Notes: generated by a model not told the origin, from the letters alone. 64,000 nt of DNA from Gemmatimonadota bacterium (GCA_009692185.1 SHZT01000001.1:124001-188000); one strand, 5' to 3'. Shown: positions 1 through 8,698, numbered from the stretch's first letter. Made by a program: numbers and translations.

Positions 1-684
1 ATCCCGCTCGCCCAGGTGCATGAGGTTGCCGAACTGGTCGCCCATGAGCTGGATCTCGATGTGGCGCGGCCGCTCCAGGAACTTCTCGACGTACACCTCG
101 GCATTGCCGAACGCGGCCAGCGCCTCGTTGCGGGCGAGGCCGAACGCCTGCATGAACGCGTCCGCGTCATGCGCCACCCGCATGCCCTTTCCACCCCCGC
201 CCGCCGCCGCCTTGATGATGACCGGGAACCCGATCTCTTCCGCGATGGCCAGCGCCTCGGCCGGATTCTCCACCGGCCCGGGCGAACCGGGCACGACCGG
301 GATGTTCAGTTCCTGCGCCAGCCGCCGCGCCGACGCCTTGTCGCCCATCTGGCGAATCTGCTCAGCGGTGGGCCCGATGAACGTGATGTTGGAGTTCGCG
401 CAGGCGTCGGCGAACCCGGCGTTCTCCGCCAGGAACCCGTACCCGGGGTGAATCGCGTCGGCCCCGGTGATTTCGGCGGCCGCGATGATCGCGGGAATGC
501 GCAGGTAGGAGAGCCGGGACGGCGGCGGCCCGATGCAGACGTCGTCGTCCGCGAACCGCACGTGCAGGGATTCCCGATCGGCTTCGCTGTAGACCGCGAC
601 GGTCTGGATGCCAAGTTCGCGGCACGCGCGGATCACCCGCAGGGCGATCTCCCCGCGGTTGGCGATCAGGACTTTTTTGAACAT
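1..684 (-). CDS. accC: Acetyl-CoA carboxylase biotin carboxylase subunit, N-terminal part (runs off the left edge)
   Basis: Biotin carboxylase carboxylates the biotin carried on AccB with ATP and bicarbonate, the first half of malonyl-CoA synthesis in the cytoplasm. The visible 228 residues begin [17 protein letters not shown], the hallmark N-terminal pre-ATP-grasp segment, and continue through a glycine-rich ATP loop ([12 protein letters not shown]) to a final HLGERD. The full protein is about 450 residues, so roughly half is missing beyond the edge. The ATG at 684 lies 4 nt after the stop of the miniature PilT gene. It belongs with accB (1173-1649) in a minus-strand operon; the intervening gene is the odd feature. 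Confidence 0.97.
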   Translation of the reverse strand, partial: MFKKVLIANRGEIALRVIRACRELGIQTVAVYSEADRESLHVRFADDDVCIGPPPSRLSYLRIPAIIAAAEITGADAIHPGYGFLAENAGFADACANSNITFIGPTAEQIRQMGDKASARRLAQELNIPVVPGSPGPVENPAEALAIAEEIGFPVIIKAAAGGGGKGMRVAHDADAFMQAFGLARNEALAAFGNAEVYVEKFLERPRHIEIQLMGDQFGNLMHLGERD

Positions 685-688
685 CGCG

Positions 689-1180
689 CTAGCGCGCGGG
701 CTTCCCGCCCTGGCCGCCGCCGCCCGGCTGCGAGAAAGTCTGGTCGGACGATCCCTCGATGCCGCTCAACCGCAGGGCGAACTCACTCGGGTTGGTCGCG
801 AAGAAAAGCGCCATTTCATAGCTGATCGCGCCCTGGTGATACCACTGCATCAGGGACTGATCGAAGGACTGCATGCCGTACTGCACGCCGCCTTGCTTGA
901 TCAGGTCCGGGATATTGAGCGACTTCTCGGCGTCCCGGATGTTGTCCTTGTGCTCGGCGAACTCCTTCACCTGGCGCGGCGTCATGATCTGTTCCGCGAG
1001 GCCCTTGAGTTCCTCGGGCTTGAGCGGCTGCTGATGCAACTGCACCAGGTCGCCCGCGACCCGGATGGTCGGCGGCCGGCCAACCTTCAAATGGAGGTCC
1101 GAGCCACCCTGGCGCACCATCTCGGTGATGGCCGCCTTGAAATTGAACGAAGGTGCCGCTGCTGCAGCTGGTTCAGCCAT
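689..1180 (-). CDS. Miniature PilT-like protein lacking the ATPase core
   Basis: A 163-residue protein made of the two ends of a type IV pilus retraction ATPase. After an Ala-rich start, residues about 12-79 match the PilT N-terminal PAS-like domain ([17 protein letters not shown], then a [15 protein letters not shown] helix). Residues about 80-145 match the PilT C-terminal helical region ([26 protein letters not shown], then [16 protein letters not shown]). The roughly 200 residues between them in PilT, with Walker A, Asp box, Walker B and His box, are absent, so it cannot hydrolyse ATP. A Gly-rich tail follows. It overlaps accB by 8 nt and ends 4 nt before accC, so it is co-translated with acetyl-CoA carboxylase. 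A role as an adaptor or a decoy subunit of PilT/PilU hexamers is inference. Confidence 0.85.
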   Translation of the reverse strand: MAEPAAAAAPSFNFKAAITEMVRQGGSDLHLKVGRPPTIRVAGDLVQLHQQPLKPEELKGLAEQIMTPRQVKEFAEHKDNIRDAEKSLNIPDLIKQGGVQYGMQSFDQSLMQWYHQGAISYEMALFFATNPSEFALRLSGIEGSSDQTFSQPGGGGQGGKPAR

Positions 1181-1649
1181 TGGGATCCACCCTGAAGAGC
1201 ACGTGACCGAATTCGACGGGTTCCGCGTCCTCGACGCAGACTTCGCGAATCACGCCGGCGATTTCGGCGTCGAGGGGATTCATGATCTTCATCGCTTCAA
1301 TAATGCACAGTGTGCCACCCGGAGCGATCCGGGTCCCCACCCGCACATACGCCTCGGCGCCTGGTTCGGGCCGGGCATAGAAAGTACCGACCATCGGCGA
1401 CTTGATCTCCAGCAAGGGCGTCGCCGCAACTGGCTCCGCTGCCTCTCCTGCCGCCGAGCGCCCAGGCCGGGCGGCAGATGGGGCAGCAGAGGCAGAGGGG
1501 GCAGGCCCCGCCTGGTACACCACCGGACCGTGGTTCCCCCCGCTCTTGGAAACGCGGTAGGTGGTCGTCCACTTCCGGATTTCAATGGTCTCGGCGTTCG
1601 ACCGGTTGAGCAGATCGAGCAGCCGCTCGAGATACTCGAAGTCGTTCAT
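1173..1649 (-). CDS. accB: Acetyl-CoA carboxylase biotin carboxyl carrier protein
   Basis: BCCP carries biotin between the AccC carboxylase and the carboxyltransferase. The 158-residue protein has the usual layout: a short N-terminal helical domain (residues 1-35), an Ala/Pro-rich mobile linker (about 45-75) and a C-terminal biotinyl domain with the biotinylated Lys in EAMKIMNP, ending [11 protein letters not shown]. The ATG at 1649 is the first in frame. It follows pepP with a 61-nt gap, where many bacteria carry efp; no efp is seen here. Its stop overlaps the start of the miniature PilT gene. Confidence 0.97.
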   Translation of the reverse strand: MNDFEYLERLLDLLNRSNAETIEIRKWTTTYRVSKSGGNHGPVVYQAGPAPSASAAPSAARPGRSAAGEAAEPVAATPLLEIKSPMVGTFYARPEPGAEAYVRVGTRIAPGGTLCIIEAMKIMNPLDAEIAGVIREVCVEDAEPVEFGHVLFRVDPNG

Positions 1650-1710
1650 CGCCCCAAATAGACACCGTCGGCCACCCGTCCGTCAATCTGCCACGCGGGG
1701 CCCACGCGCG

Positions 1711-2835
1711 TCAGTCGCCGAGCTCGATGAGGTCGGTCATGCCGTCGGACAGGAGCTCCGGTCCGCCCGCGGCCAGGTGAACATCGTCCTCGATGCGCAC
1801 GCCGCCCCACCCGGGGATATACACGCCCGGCTCGATGGTGACGACCGCGCCCACCGGCAGCGCGTCGGCGTTCCCCTTGCTCACGCGGGGCGCCTCGTGC
1901 ACCTCGAGGCCCAGTCCGTGACCCAGCGAGTGCCCGAAGGCGTCACCGAAGCCGCGCGCCTCGATCGGCGATCGCGCGAGCGCGTCGGCGTCACGGCCGG
2001 TCATGCCCGCCCGGATCCCGGTCCGCGCGGCCAGCTGGGCATCGCGCACCAGGTCGTAAACCGTCCGCTGCCGCTCGTCCGCCGGCCGGCCCACGACCAC
2101 GGTCCGCGTGAGGTCGGCGCAGTATCCATCCAGCTCGGCGCCGAAATCGATCAGCAGTAGGTCTCCCAGGCCAATCGTGCGCGGGCTGGTGCGCGCGTGC
2201 GGCAACGCGGACCGCGGTCCGGACGCCACGATCGTAGGAAACGGGTGCCACTCGCTTCCGCGCCGGCGCAACTCGGATTCCAGCCGGGTCGCCACGTCCA
2301 GCTCGCGCTGGCCAACCCGGACGCTCTCGAGGGCCGCCCGCAACGCGTCGGACGCGAGCGCCGCAGCCCGGCGGATGGCGGCGACCTCGCTGGGATGTTT
2401 CCGGATGCGCAGCCGCTCCACCAGCTCGTTCACCGGCTGCAGGCGGCACGGGAGCTTGGCGTCGGCAAACCGGCCCGCCTGGTACACGGTGACCGCGTGC
2501 GATTCGAACCCGACCGAGCCCAGCGACGGGGCGGCCCGCAGGACCTCCCACACCCGCGACCACACGTCGGTGGCGACGATCTCGACGCGCGCGGCGTCAC
2601 CCACTTCGTCGTTCGCCTGGGACCGGTACCGGAAGTCGGAGAAGAACGACAGGCCGTCCCGGAGGACCAGCGCGACACCTGCCGTTCCGGAAAAGCCGGT
2701 CAGGTACCGCACATTCGGCCGGCTCGTCACGATCAGCCCGTCGAGTTCCTCTTTGTCGAGCAGGGCGTTGAGAGCGTCCCGCCGTTCCACCCGCAGGTCA
2801 GCGCCCACGAGCTTTGAGATGGGCGGTGAGTCCAT
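1711..2835 (-). CDS. pepP: Xaa-Pro aminopeptidase (M24B family)
   Basis: A cytosolic metallopeptidase that removes N-terminal residues preceding proline. The 374-residue protein has a creatinase-type N-terminal domain followed by the pita-bread catalytic domain. The metal ligands are visible: the two Asp in [18 protein letters not shown], the His in [14 protein letters not shown], and the Glu in [13 protein letters not shown] and VRIEDDV. The frame is open to 2958, but that upstream part only reads through aroQ. I chose the ATG at 2835 (MDSPPIS), which overlaps aroQ by 38 nt; a GTG at 2808 is an alternative. The aroQ-pepP-accB order is a familiar bacterial arrangement. Confidence 0.93.
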   Translation of the reverse strand: MDSPPISKLVGADLRVERRDALNALLDKEELDGLIVTSRPNVRYLTGFSGTAGVALVLRDGLSFFSDFRYRSQANDEVGDAARVEIVATDVWSRVWEVLRAAPSLGSVGFESHAVTVYQAGRFADAKLPCRLQPVNELVERLRIRKHPSEVAAIRRAAALASDALRAALESVRVGQRELDVATRLESELRRRGSEWHPFPTIVASGPRSALPHARTSPRTIGLGDLLLIDFGAELDGYCADLTRTVVVGRPADERQRTVYDLVRDAQLAARTGIRAGMTGRDADALARSPIEARGFGDAFGHSLGHGLGLEVHEAPRVSKGNADALPVGAVVTIEPGVYIPGWGGVRIEDDVHLAAGGPELLSDGMTDLIELGD

Positions 2836-3241
2836 CCAGGCCCAGCAGGTAGCTGCCCGCGCCGAACCCGGCCACGATGCCGACCGCAAGGTCGGCGAGA
2901 TGGGAATGCCGGCGCGCTTCCTCCCGCGCAAAGATGTTCGACAGGTGCACTTCGACAAAGGGAACGCGAACGGCGAGGAGAGCGTCGCGTATAGCCAGCG
3001 ACGTGTGGGTAAACGCCCCGGCGTTGATCAGCGCGCCGTCGGCGCTCTTGGGGAGCCCCTGCACCAAGTCAACGAACGCGCCCTCGTGATTCGTCTGGTG
3101 CCAGGCCAGTTCGACGCCGGCCGCCGTACCGGCGGCCCGCACGGCTTTCTCGATGTCGGCCAGCGTATCCCGTCCGTAGAGGTCGGGTTCGCGCGTGCCA
3201 AGGAGATTGAGATTGGGGCCGTTGAGGACGGCGACGCGCAC
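2798..3241 (-). CDS. aroQ: Type II 3-dehydroquinate dehydratase
   Basis: Catalyses step three of the shikimate pathway, 3-dehydroquinate to 3-dehydroshikimate. The 147-residue protein matches the usual family length. It shows the family start [17 protein letters not shown], with Tyr in LYGRDTL (catalytic Tyr), [10 protein letters not shown] and VEVHLSNI (catalytic His region). The start chosen is the GTG at 3241, whose first base is the last base of the upstream TAG stop (TAGTG), and it places the conserved motif at residue 2; a TTG 24 nt further upstream is also open. It is coupled to the upstream TPR gene and to pepP downstream. Confidence 0.94.
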   Translation of the reverse strand: MRVAVLNGPNLNLLGTREPDLYGRDTLADIEKAVRAAGTAAGVELAWHQTNHEGAFVDLVQGLPKSADGALINAGAFTHTSLAIRDALLAVRVPFVEVHLSNIFAREEARRHSHLADLAVGIVAGFGAGSYLLGLDGLTAHLKARGR

Positions 3242-4860
3242 TAGGACTTGAGGCCCTTGAGCCAAGTCAGGAAGTCGCCGGGCGTGGCTTCGGGTTCTGC
3301 TGCAGGAGCCGGAGCGGGTGCTACCTTGGCATCGGGTTTCTTCCCGCCGAAAAACTCATCGAACGAAAAACCCGGCGTTCCAGGCGCAGGCGTCGCGGCA
3401 GGCCGCGCGGCGGCCGGAGGCGTCGCCTCCTCGCCAAACACGGACGCCAGCGATAGCTCGTCCGACGCCGGACTCGTCGGAGCCCCTGCCGCGGGCTCTT
3501 CGGCAAAGGCCGCGTCCAGCGTGGCCCCGGTGCTCCCGCTCTCCGGAGCGCCCGGCGCGGGGCGCGAGGACAACATCTGTGCAAGCATCGATCTTGCCGG
3601 CTGGCCTCCCATATCGGCTACGGCAAACTTCGGCCGCTGGGTCGGGGCCGCCTGCGTCCCCGTCGCCCGTTGTTCCAGCGCGGCCAGCCGCGAGCGCAAC
3701 GCCGCATCTGCCGGGCGCATTTCAACCAGCTTCCGGTATACCTCGCGGGCTTCGTGTACCAACCCTTGCTTGAGGTACACCTCCGCCATCGTCTCCGTGA
3801 TGACCGGCTCGATTTCGACGGTATCGGCCTGTGACTCGGGCACCGCGATCGGAGACGGCCGTGGCGCTGCAATGCGCGGGGGCGCGGGGGCCTCCAGCGC
3901 TGCCACGGGTTCCGGCGCGGGCTCCTCGTCGGGCATGATGAGTGGAACGCCGGACGGGGCCCGCAATGCCTGGGACGGTCGCGCCACCACCGGCGGCGGC
4001 GGCTCCGCAGGCGGCGTCGGCTCGGTGAAATTCATGAATGCCAGCGCCTGCGACGCCGGCTCCGGTTCGGGTGCCAGATCCTCGAGCGGAATGAGGTCTG
4101 GCTCCGGCACGGCCATGGCATCCTGCGCCGTCTCGAATTCGGACGAGGGCGAGGCCGTCAAGTTCATTTCCTGGTCCAACTCGAGCCCGGTGTCCCCGCC
4201 ACCAACCATCAGCACCATCGGTGCCTCGGCCTCGGGTTCCAGCATCAGGGGCTCAAGTCCCTCGACCGGGCTCGGCGCCAGGTCGGAGACCGCGCTCATC
4301 GCCGAGAGGTCGGGCATGGCCGGCTCCGACGGCCCGAGCTGGAAAACCTCTGGTTCGGCAAATGACGTGGGCTCGAAGCCGCTCAACGCGGCGGGCTCAG
4401 CCGCCGGTTTTTCCGCTGGAGGCTCCACGACAACGGCGGCCGGAACGGGCAACGGGGCCGCCGCTGGCTCGAGACGCTTGAGAGCATCCTGTGCGTCGTC
4501 GTTCATCGGGTCTACTTCGAGCAGCCGCTTGACCCACTTGTAGGCGCCTGCCAAATCGCCCTGCCGCTCGGAAATCTCCCCAAGCACGCGGAGGGCGATA
4601 ATGTTCTCGGCATCGAGTTCAAGCACCTTGTTGAACACCATGGCCGCCTCGACATCGTTCTTCTGATCGAGGAAACAGCGACCGAGCACGATGTGGGCGC
4701 TCAGGTAAGTGGGGCGCTTGGTGAGACCCGCGCGCACCACTTCCAAGGCCATGTCGACGTCGCCGGCCTTGCGATAGGCGTCGGCCAAGGGCGCGAAGTA
4801 CTGCTCAGGCTTCACGTTCCACTGGGCCGTCAGCTTTTCGACTTCGCTTTGATAGGCCAT
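3241..4860 (-). CDS. TPR protein with long acidic/proline-rich linker, head of the acc operon
   Basis: Function unknown. The 539-residue protein has three or four tetratricopeptide repeats at residues 10-130 ([19 protein letters not shown], then [18 protein letters not shown]). A long low-complexity segment rich in Pro, Ala and Glu follows (about 135-345), then one more TPR pair ([20 protein letters not shown]), a second linker and two short conserved-looking tails, [12 protein letters not shown] and [12 protein letters not shown]. There is no signal peptide, so it is probably a cytosolic scaffold. It is the first gene of the aroQ-pepP-accB-accC operon. The start codon lies 9 nt after a -10-like hexamer with no Shine-Dalgarno sequence, suggesting a very short or absent leader. 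Confidence 0.85.
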   Translation of the reverse strand: MAYQSEVEKLTAQWNVKPEQYFAPLADAYRKAGDVDMALEVVRAGLTKRPTYLSAHIVLGRCFLDQKNDVEAAMVFNKVLELDAENIIALRVLGEISERQGDLAGAYKWVKRLLEVDPMNDDAQDALKRLEPAAAPLPVPAAVVVEPPAEKPAAEPAALSGFEPTSFAEPEVFQLGPSEPAMPDLSAMSAVSDLAPSPVEGLEPLMLEPEAEAPMVLMVGGGDTGLELDQEMNLTASPSSEFETAQDAMAVPEPDLIPLEDLAPEPEPASQALAFMNFTEPTPPAEPPPPVVARPSQALRAPSGVPLIMPDEEPAPEPVAALEAPAPPRIAAPRPSPIAVPESQADTVEIEPVITETMAEVYLKQGLVHEAREVYRKLVEMRPADAALRSRLAALEQRATGTQAAPTQRPKFAVADMGGQPARSMLAQMLSSRPAPGAPESGSTGATLDAAFAEEPAAGAPTSPASDELSLASVFGEEATPPAAARPAATPAPGTPGFSFDEFFGGKKPDAKVAPAPAPAAEPEATPGDFLTWLKGLKS

Positions 4861-4869
4861 CGTCCGACG

Positions 4870-4899
4870 AACTTAGTTCTTGGCCGTTCCGACTGTCAA
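4870..4899 (-). promoter_or_regulatory. Sigma-70-type promoter for the TPR-aroQ-pepP-acc operon
   Basis: On the minus strand a perfect -35 (TTGACA, 4899-4894) is followed after 18 nt by TAAGTT (4875-4870). Transcription would start about 2 nt before the ATG at 4860, so the mRNA would be nearly leaderless. No Shine-Dalgarno sequence is present. Confidence 0.6.
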
Positions 4900-4919
4900 C
4901 GGATAACCCCTTGCACGGC

Positions 4920-4948
4920 TTGAGATTCGGTGTTTTCGGGGGTAGACT
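4920..4948 (+). promoter_or_regulatory. Sigma-70-type promoter for the PpiD-like gene
   Basis: TTGAGA (4920-4925), a 17-nt spacer and TAGACT (4943-4948) lie 45 nt before the ATG at 4994. It diverges from the operon promoter at 4870-4899 within the same 133-nt intergenic region. Confidence 0.5.
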
Positions 4949-4993
4949 TACCGCCCCTTCACTGGGCGCCAAGGCGCCAAACGGATCCGCCGT

Positions 4994-6874
4994 ATGATGA
5001 GACATTTCCGCGGCATGGCAAAGTGGATCATGGTAGTCTTGACCGTTGCGTTCGTCGGCTGGATGGTGTTCGACGTCGGCATGGACGTCACCGGGCGTGG
5101 CAACAACGGCGCCTCGGCCGACATTGCCCGGGTCAATGGCACGCGAATCGACCAGCAGACCTTCTACGCGGCCCTCCGTACCGCCCAGGAAACCCAGCGC
5201 AAGCGCTCCGGCTCTGCCCCGACGACGCTCGAAGACCAGAAACAGATGGAGAACTCGGTCCTGGAAGACCTGGTGCAGCAGATTCTCCTCCGGGACGAAC
5301 TGGCCCGCCGGGGCATCAAGGTCACCAACGAAGAGATCATCTCCGCCGCGCAGAACTCGCCGCCCCCCGAGCTCGAGCAGGTCCCCGAGTTTCAGACAGA
5401 CGGCAGGTTCGACCTCGCGAAGTACAAGCGCTACCTCGCGGCCAACGCGGACCCCCAATTCCTCCAGGCCCTCGAGGCCCGGTACCGAGACGAGATCCCA
5501 CGGCTCAAGCTGTTCGAGGAACTCGCCTCCGGTGTCTACGTCTCGACCGCCCGCCTGTGGCGCATGTACCGTGACCAGCACGACTCCGTCACCGCCCGCG
5601 TCGTGGCCATTCAGCCCGAGACGTTCATTTCGGACTCCGTGGTGCCACTCACCGATGACCAGCTGCGGGCCTACTACAGCAGCCATTCGGACGATTTCAA
5701 GCGGCCCGCCTACGCCTACCTCTCCTATGTCGCCGTGCCCCGCCTGGCAAACACCGCTGATTCGGCCGCCGCGCGGGCACGAGTGGACAGTCTGCACCGC
5801 CGTATCACGGCGGGAGCAGACTTTGCCGCACTCGCAAGGGCGGAATCCGGTGATTCGGGGTCCGCGACCAACGGCGGCGATCTCGGCGACACCAAGGTCG
5901 GGCAGATGGTGCCGGAGTTCGAGCGCGCCGTGCTGGCCCTCAAGCCCGGACAGGTTTCCCAGCCGGTCCGCTCCGGGTACGGGTGGCACATCATCAAGCT
6001 CGACTCGCGGAACGACAAGGCGAAGACATATCACGCGCGGCACATCCTGATCCCCGTGGAACTGGCCGGGGCGCACCGCGACCAGGTCGAATCACGCGCG
6101 GACTCGCTGGACCGGTACGCCGCCGAACAGACCGATCCCGCCACGCTGGACTCGGTGGGGCGGCACCTGGGTGTGGCGGTGCTTCGGGCTCCCAGGGTCG
6201 CGCAAGGCGAGCGCGTCTCGCTCGGCCGGTTCCTGATACCCGATGCCGGCGTGTGGGCATTCGGCACGGCCCGTCCGGGAGAGACGTCCCAGGTCATCGA
6301 AACGGACAACGCGTTCTACGTGTTCCGGCTCGATTCGCTCCAGGCGGCCGGCATACCTCCGTTCGACGCCGTGAAGGCCGACGTCCGGCGGACGGCGCTC
6401 AAGGTACAGAAGTGGGAGGCGGTGCGGGCGCTGGCCCAGCAGCTCACGAAGGAGATCCACACCGGCGCCAAGCTGGGCCAGGTCGCCGACCGCGTGAAGC
6501 TCCCGGTGCAGAACCTGGGTCCCTTCACCCGGGTCAACCCCCCGGTCCAGCTGATTACCGCGTTGCCCGTGATCGGGGCGGCATTCGGGCTGGGCGTGGG
6601 CCAGACCAGCGAGCCCATCGAATCGAAGGACGCGCTCTACTTCGTCGAGCCGGCGTACAAGCATCTGGCCGACAGCTCGGCGTTCGCCAAGCAGGTTGAC
6701 CTGCAGCGCGCACAGGTGGTGCAGGCGGCGCGGCAGGACCGGGTGCGCCAGGTCGTCGCCGCGTTACGGGAACAGGCGAAGGTAGTGGATCGTCGTAAGG
6801 AACTCGAAGAGCAGGCGAGGAAACTGGAGGATCAGGCTCCGGCGACGCCGGGCGGTCTCGCCCTGCCCTACTGA
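4994..6874 (+). CDS. Membrane-anchored periplasmic peptidyl-prolyl isomerase, PpiD/SurA-like
   Basis: A parvulin-type foldase for proteins leaving the Sec channel. The 626-residue protein starts with a short basic segment and one membrane anchor (about residues 9-29, WIMVVLTVAFVGWMVFDV). A SurA/PpiD N-terminal helical chaperone domain (about 40-200) follows, then a PpiC rotamase domain (about 235-335) with FAALARAESGDSGS, GGDLGD, and GYGWHIIKLD. The C-terminal 290 residues are weakly conserved and end in a charged coiled-coil-like stretch. A second Met at 4997 could also be the start. It is the only plus-strand gene in the first 50 kb and its end overlaps the convergent tatA by 7 nt. Confidence 0.9.
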   Translation: MMRHFRGMAKWIMVVLTVAFVGWMVFDVGMDVTGRGNNGASADIARVNGTRIDQQTFYAALRTAQETQRKRSGSAPTTLEDQKQMENSVLEDLVQQILLRDELARRGIKVTNEEIISAAQNSPPPELEQVPEFQTDGRFDLAKYKRYLAANADPQFLQALEARYRDEIPRLKLFEELASGVYVSTARLWRMYRDQHDSVTARVVAIQPETFISDSVVPLTDDQLRAYYSSHSDDFKRPAYAYLSYVAVPRLANTADSAAARARVDSLHRRITAGADFAALARAESGDSGSATNGGDLGDTKVGQMVPEFERAVLALKPGQVSQPVRSGYGWHIIKLDSRNDKAKTYHARHILIPVELAGAHRDQVESRADSLDRYAAEQTDPATLDSVGRHLGVAVLRAPRVAQGERVSLGRFLIPDAGVWAFGTARPGETSQVIETDNAFYVFRLDSLQAAGIPPFDAVKADVRRTALKVQKWEAVRALAQQLTKEIHTGAKLGQVADRVKLPVQNLGPFTRVNPPVQLITALPVIGAAFGLGVGQTSEPIESKDALYFVEPAYKHLADSSAFAKQVDLQRAQVVQAARQDRVRQVVAALREQAKVVDRRKELEEQARKLEDQAPATPGGLALPY

Positions 6875-7116
6875 CTCAGTTTCTTCGGATCACCGCTCCG
6901 GCCGGTCTGTTCGATGTGCCGGCTGGAGCCGCCCGCGGGCAGGTCGTCGGAACTGCCGCCCTCGATGCTCCCCTGCACGTCTTTCAGACTCCGCTTGAAT
7001 TCCCGGATACCCTTCCCCATGGCAGCCCCCATTTCGGGCAGCCGCTTGGCGCCGAAGACGAGGAGCACGATCACGAGAATCACCAAGAGCTCTGAAAACC
7101 CAAGATTGAAAGGCAT
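6868..7116 (-). CDS. tatA: Twin-arginine translocase subunit TatA/E
   Basis: A pore-forming or adaptor subunit of the Tat system, which exports folded proteins. The 82-residue protein begins with the characteristic single helix (LGFSELLVILVIVLLVFGAKR), the FGAKRLPEMG hinge and an amphipathic helix (MGKGIREFKRSLKDV), followed by a polar tail. It is the last gene of a small minus-strand unit (polyprenyl synthase-DUF4321-tatA). The partner TatC domain lies 4.5 kb away in the tatC/lptD frame. Confidence 0.95.
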   Translation of the reverse strand: MPFNLGFSELLVILVIVLLVFGAKRLPEMGAAMGKGIREFKRSLKDVQGSIEGGSSDDLPAGGSSRHIEQTGRSGDPKKLSQ

Positions 7117-7125
7117 ATCGCCTCG

Positions 7126-7398
7126 CTAGAACAGTGATCGAGCCAACAGGTACGCGAGCAACACTCCCACCAGGCCGAGCAACGAGACATCGAGACCGAT
7201 CGGGCCCAGCGTCACGCTGAGCACGAGCAGGTCCAGGTGGACGGGGCCCACCGACGGCGTCACCGTCCAGGTAAAGAACTCCTTTGCCGGGCCGGGCGGC
7301 AGGAACCGCCTCAGCAACGCCGACAGGAACCCGCCCAGCACGAACCCGCCGGTGAGCACCGACAGGTAAAATAGCGGTCGGCGGGGTCCAATGGCCAT
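7126..7398 (-). CDS. DUF4321-like small membrane protein
   Basis: A 90-residue protein with two hydrophobic segments: near the N-terminus (LFYLSVLTGGFVLGGFLSALL) and at the C-terminus (SLLGLVGVLLAYLLARSLF). Between them is the DUF4321-type stretch VGPVHLDLLVLSVTLGPIGL. The function is unknown. The frame is open to 7458, but the ATG at 7398 is 4 nt downstream of the polyprenyl synthase stop and gives a sensible membrane start. It sits 9 nt before tatA. Confidence 0.75.
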   Translation of the reverse strand: MAIGPRRPLFYLSVLTGGFVLGGFLSALLRRFLPPGPAKEFFTWTVTPSVGPVHLDLLVLSVTLGPIGLDVSLLGLVGVLLAYLLARSLF

Positions 7399-7402
7399 TT
7401 TC

Positions 7403-8392
7403 TCAGCTCCGGCGCTCGATGGCGTACGCCAGGCAGTCGCGCAACGCGTCGCGCGCACGCCCTGACCGGACGCCCTCCAGCTGCGCGTCGGCCGACAGCG
7501 TCAGCTGGTGCGCGCGCTCCCGCGCGGCGGCAATCCCGCCCCGGGTTTCGACCAGGTCGATGACCGTCCCGATCAGGTCATCCGACGGCGCGGGGTCGGT
7601 CATCAACTGCTGAACGATCCGGCGCTCCGGACCCGTCATGCGCGGCAATGCGGCAATGAGCGGCAGCGTAATCTTGTGTTCCCGCAGGTCCAGGCCGGTG
7701 GGCTTTCCGGTCACGCGCTCGGTACCAGTGTAGTCCAGCAGGTCGTCTGCCACCTGGAAGGCCATGCCGAGGTACAGCCCGTAACGCTTCAGCGCCTCAC
7801 GGGCCTCGGAGCCGGTCCGGAGTGCGCCCAGCTCGCACGCCCCGGACATGAGCGAGGCCGTCTTGGCGCGGATCATGTGATCGTAGGCGTCCTCGCTGTA
7901 CTCCAGCGCGTCGTGGGCCTCGAGCTCCCGCATTTCGCCCACGGTCATTTCGTTGGTCACCCGCGCCATCACGCGGAGCGCGTCGAGGTTCCCGCCTTCC
8001 ACCAACTCCACGATGGCGCGCGAATAGAGGAAATCCCCCATGATGACGGCGATCTGGTGGCTGAAGAGGGCGTTGACCGTAGGTTGCCCGCGGCGGAGAA
8101 CCGAGTGGTCCACCGAGTCATCGTGCACCAGCGTCGCGAGGTGAATCAGCTCGACCACCGCGGCGAGCGTGATATCGCGCGGCCGGACCTCGTCCACGGC
8201 GCTGGCGGACAGGAGCGCCAGCGTTGGGCGGAACAACTTCCCGCGCATGCGCAGGAGATGGCTGTTGACGTCCGCGATGATCGGGAAGTCGGCGGCGATG
8301 ATGCGCGACAGCTCGTCGAACGCGGCGTCAAGTTCCCGGCGCACCGGCTCCTGGATGCCGGGGAGCGTCACGGGTGCGAGTTGAAAGGCCAT
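7403..8392 (-). CDS. Long-chain polyprenyl diphosphate synthase
   Basis: Elongates prenyl diphosphate with IPP units to make the side chain of menaquinone or another quinone. The 329-residue protein has both Asp-rich motifs: DDSVD within LVHDDSVDHSVLRRGQPT and DDLLD within FQVADDLLDYTG. KPTGLDLREHKITLPLI follows as in octaprenyl/heptaprenyl synthases. The chain length cannot be read from the sequence. The ATG at 8392 is 1 nt after the stop of the small TPR gene; the further open frame is not coding-like. Confidence 0.93.
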   Translation of the reverse strand: MAFQLAPVTLPGIQEPVRRELDAAFDELSRIIAADFPIIADVNSHLLRMRGKLFRPTLALLSASAVDEVRPRDITLAAVVELIHLATLVHDDSVDHSVLRRGQPTVNALFSHQIAVIMGDFLYSRAIVELVEGGNLDALRVMARVTNEMTVGEMRELEAHDALEYSEDAYDHMIRAKTASLMSGACELGALRTGSEAREALKRYGLYLGMAFQVADDLLDYTGTERVTGKPTGLDLREHKITLPLIAALPRMTGPERRIVQQLMTDPAPSDDLIGTVIDLVETRGGIAAARERAHQLTLSADAQLEGVRSGRARDALRDCLAYAIERRS

Positions 8393-8393
8393 G

Positions 8394-8600
8394 CTACTTC
8401 CCCGCGTTGGCAAGAGCCTTGACCCGGTCATGCACGTCCTGGTACAGGTCGCCCACCTTGTTGAACAAGGCCAGCTCGGCGTCAAGCTCCGGCGTCCCCT
8501 CGAGTTCTTCGAGGATTTGCAGGTAGGTCTCGATCGCTTGAGCCGGATGCTTGGGCTCGAGCGTCCGGGCTTTTTCTTTGAGCTTGGCGACGTTACTCAG
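8394..8600 (-). CDS. Truncated TPR-like small protein with a probable CTG start
   Basis: An open frame of 68 residues reads SNVAKLKEKARTLE, AIETYLQILEELEG and LALFNKVGDLYQDV, then ends VKALANAGK, 1 nt before the polyprenyl synthase ATG. It looks like the first TPR motif pair of a larger repeat protein, cut short. No ATG, GTG or TTG is available: the frame is closed by TGA 27 nt upstream. The only sensible start is the CTG at 8600, which has GAGG six nt upstream. A promoter-like element at 8658-8686 supports a transcription unit beginning here. It could be a real small helical protein or a gene remnant; I lean to a translated gene because it is tightly packed against the next one. Confidence 0.6.
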   Translation of the reverse strand: MSNVAKLKEKARTLEPKHPAQAIETYLQILEELEGTPELDAELALFNKVGDLYQDVHDRVKALANAGK

Positions 8601-8657
8601 TGCGGGCCTCGACGAGAAAAGCGCGGGTCAGGAATCGGTAAGTCTGCGAGACTGCGA

Positions 8658-8686
8658 AATTTACGGGCTCGCCACCCGGGGGACAA
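8658..8686 (-). promoter_or_regulatory. Candidate promoter for the TPR stub-polyprenyl synthase-DUF4321-tatA unit
   Basis: On the minus strand TTGTCC (8686-8681), a 17-nt spacer and TAAATT (8663-8658). The predicted start is about 50 nt before the CTG codon at 8600. It lies in the 98-nt gap after hutH. Confidence 0.4.
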
Positions 8687-8698
8687 GCGCCATGCTCT

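Noticed and set aside
2836-2958. An upstream extension of pepP
   Set aside because: It only overlaps aroQ in another frame and adds a Cys/Arg-rich segment with no match to the M24B N-terminus.
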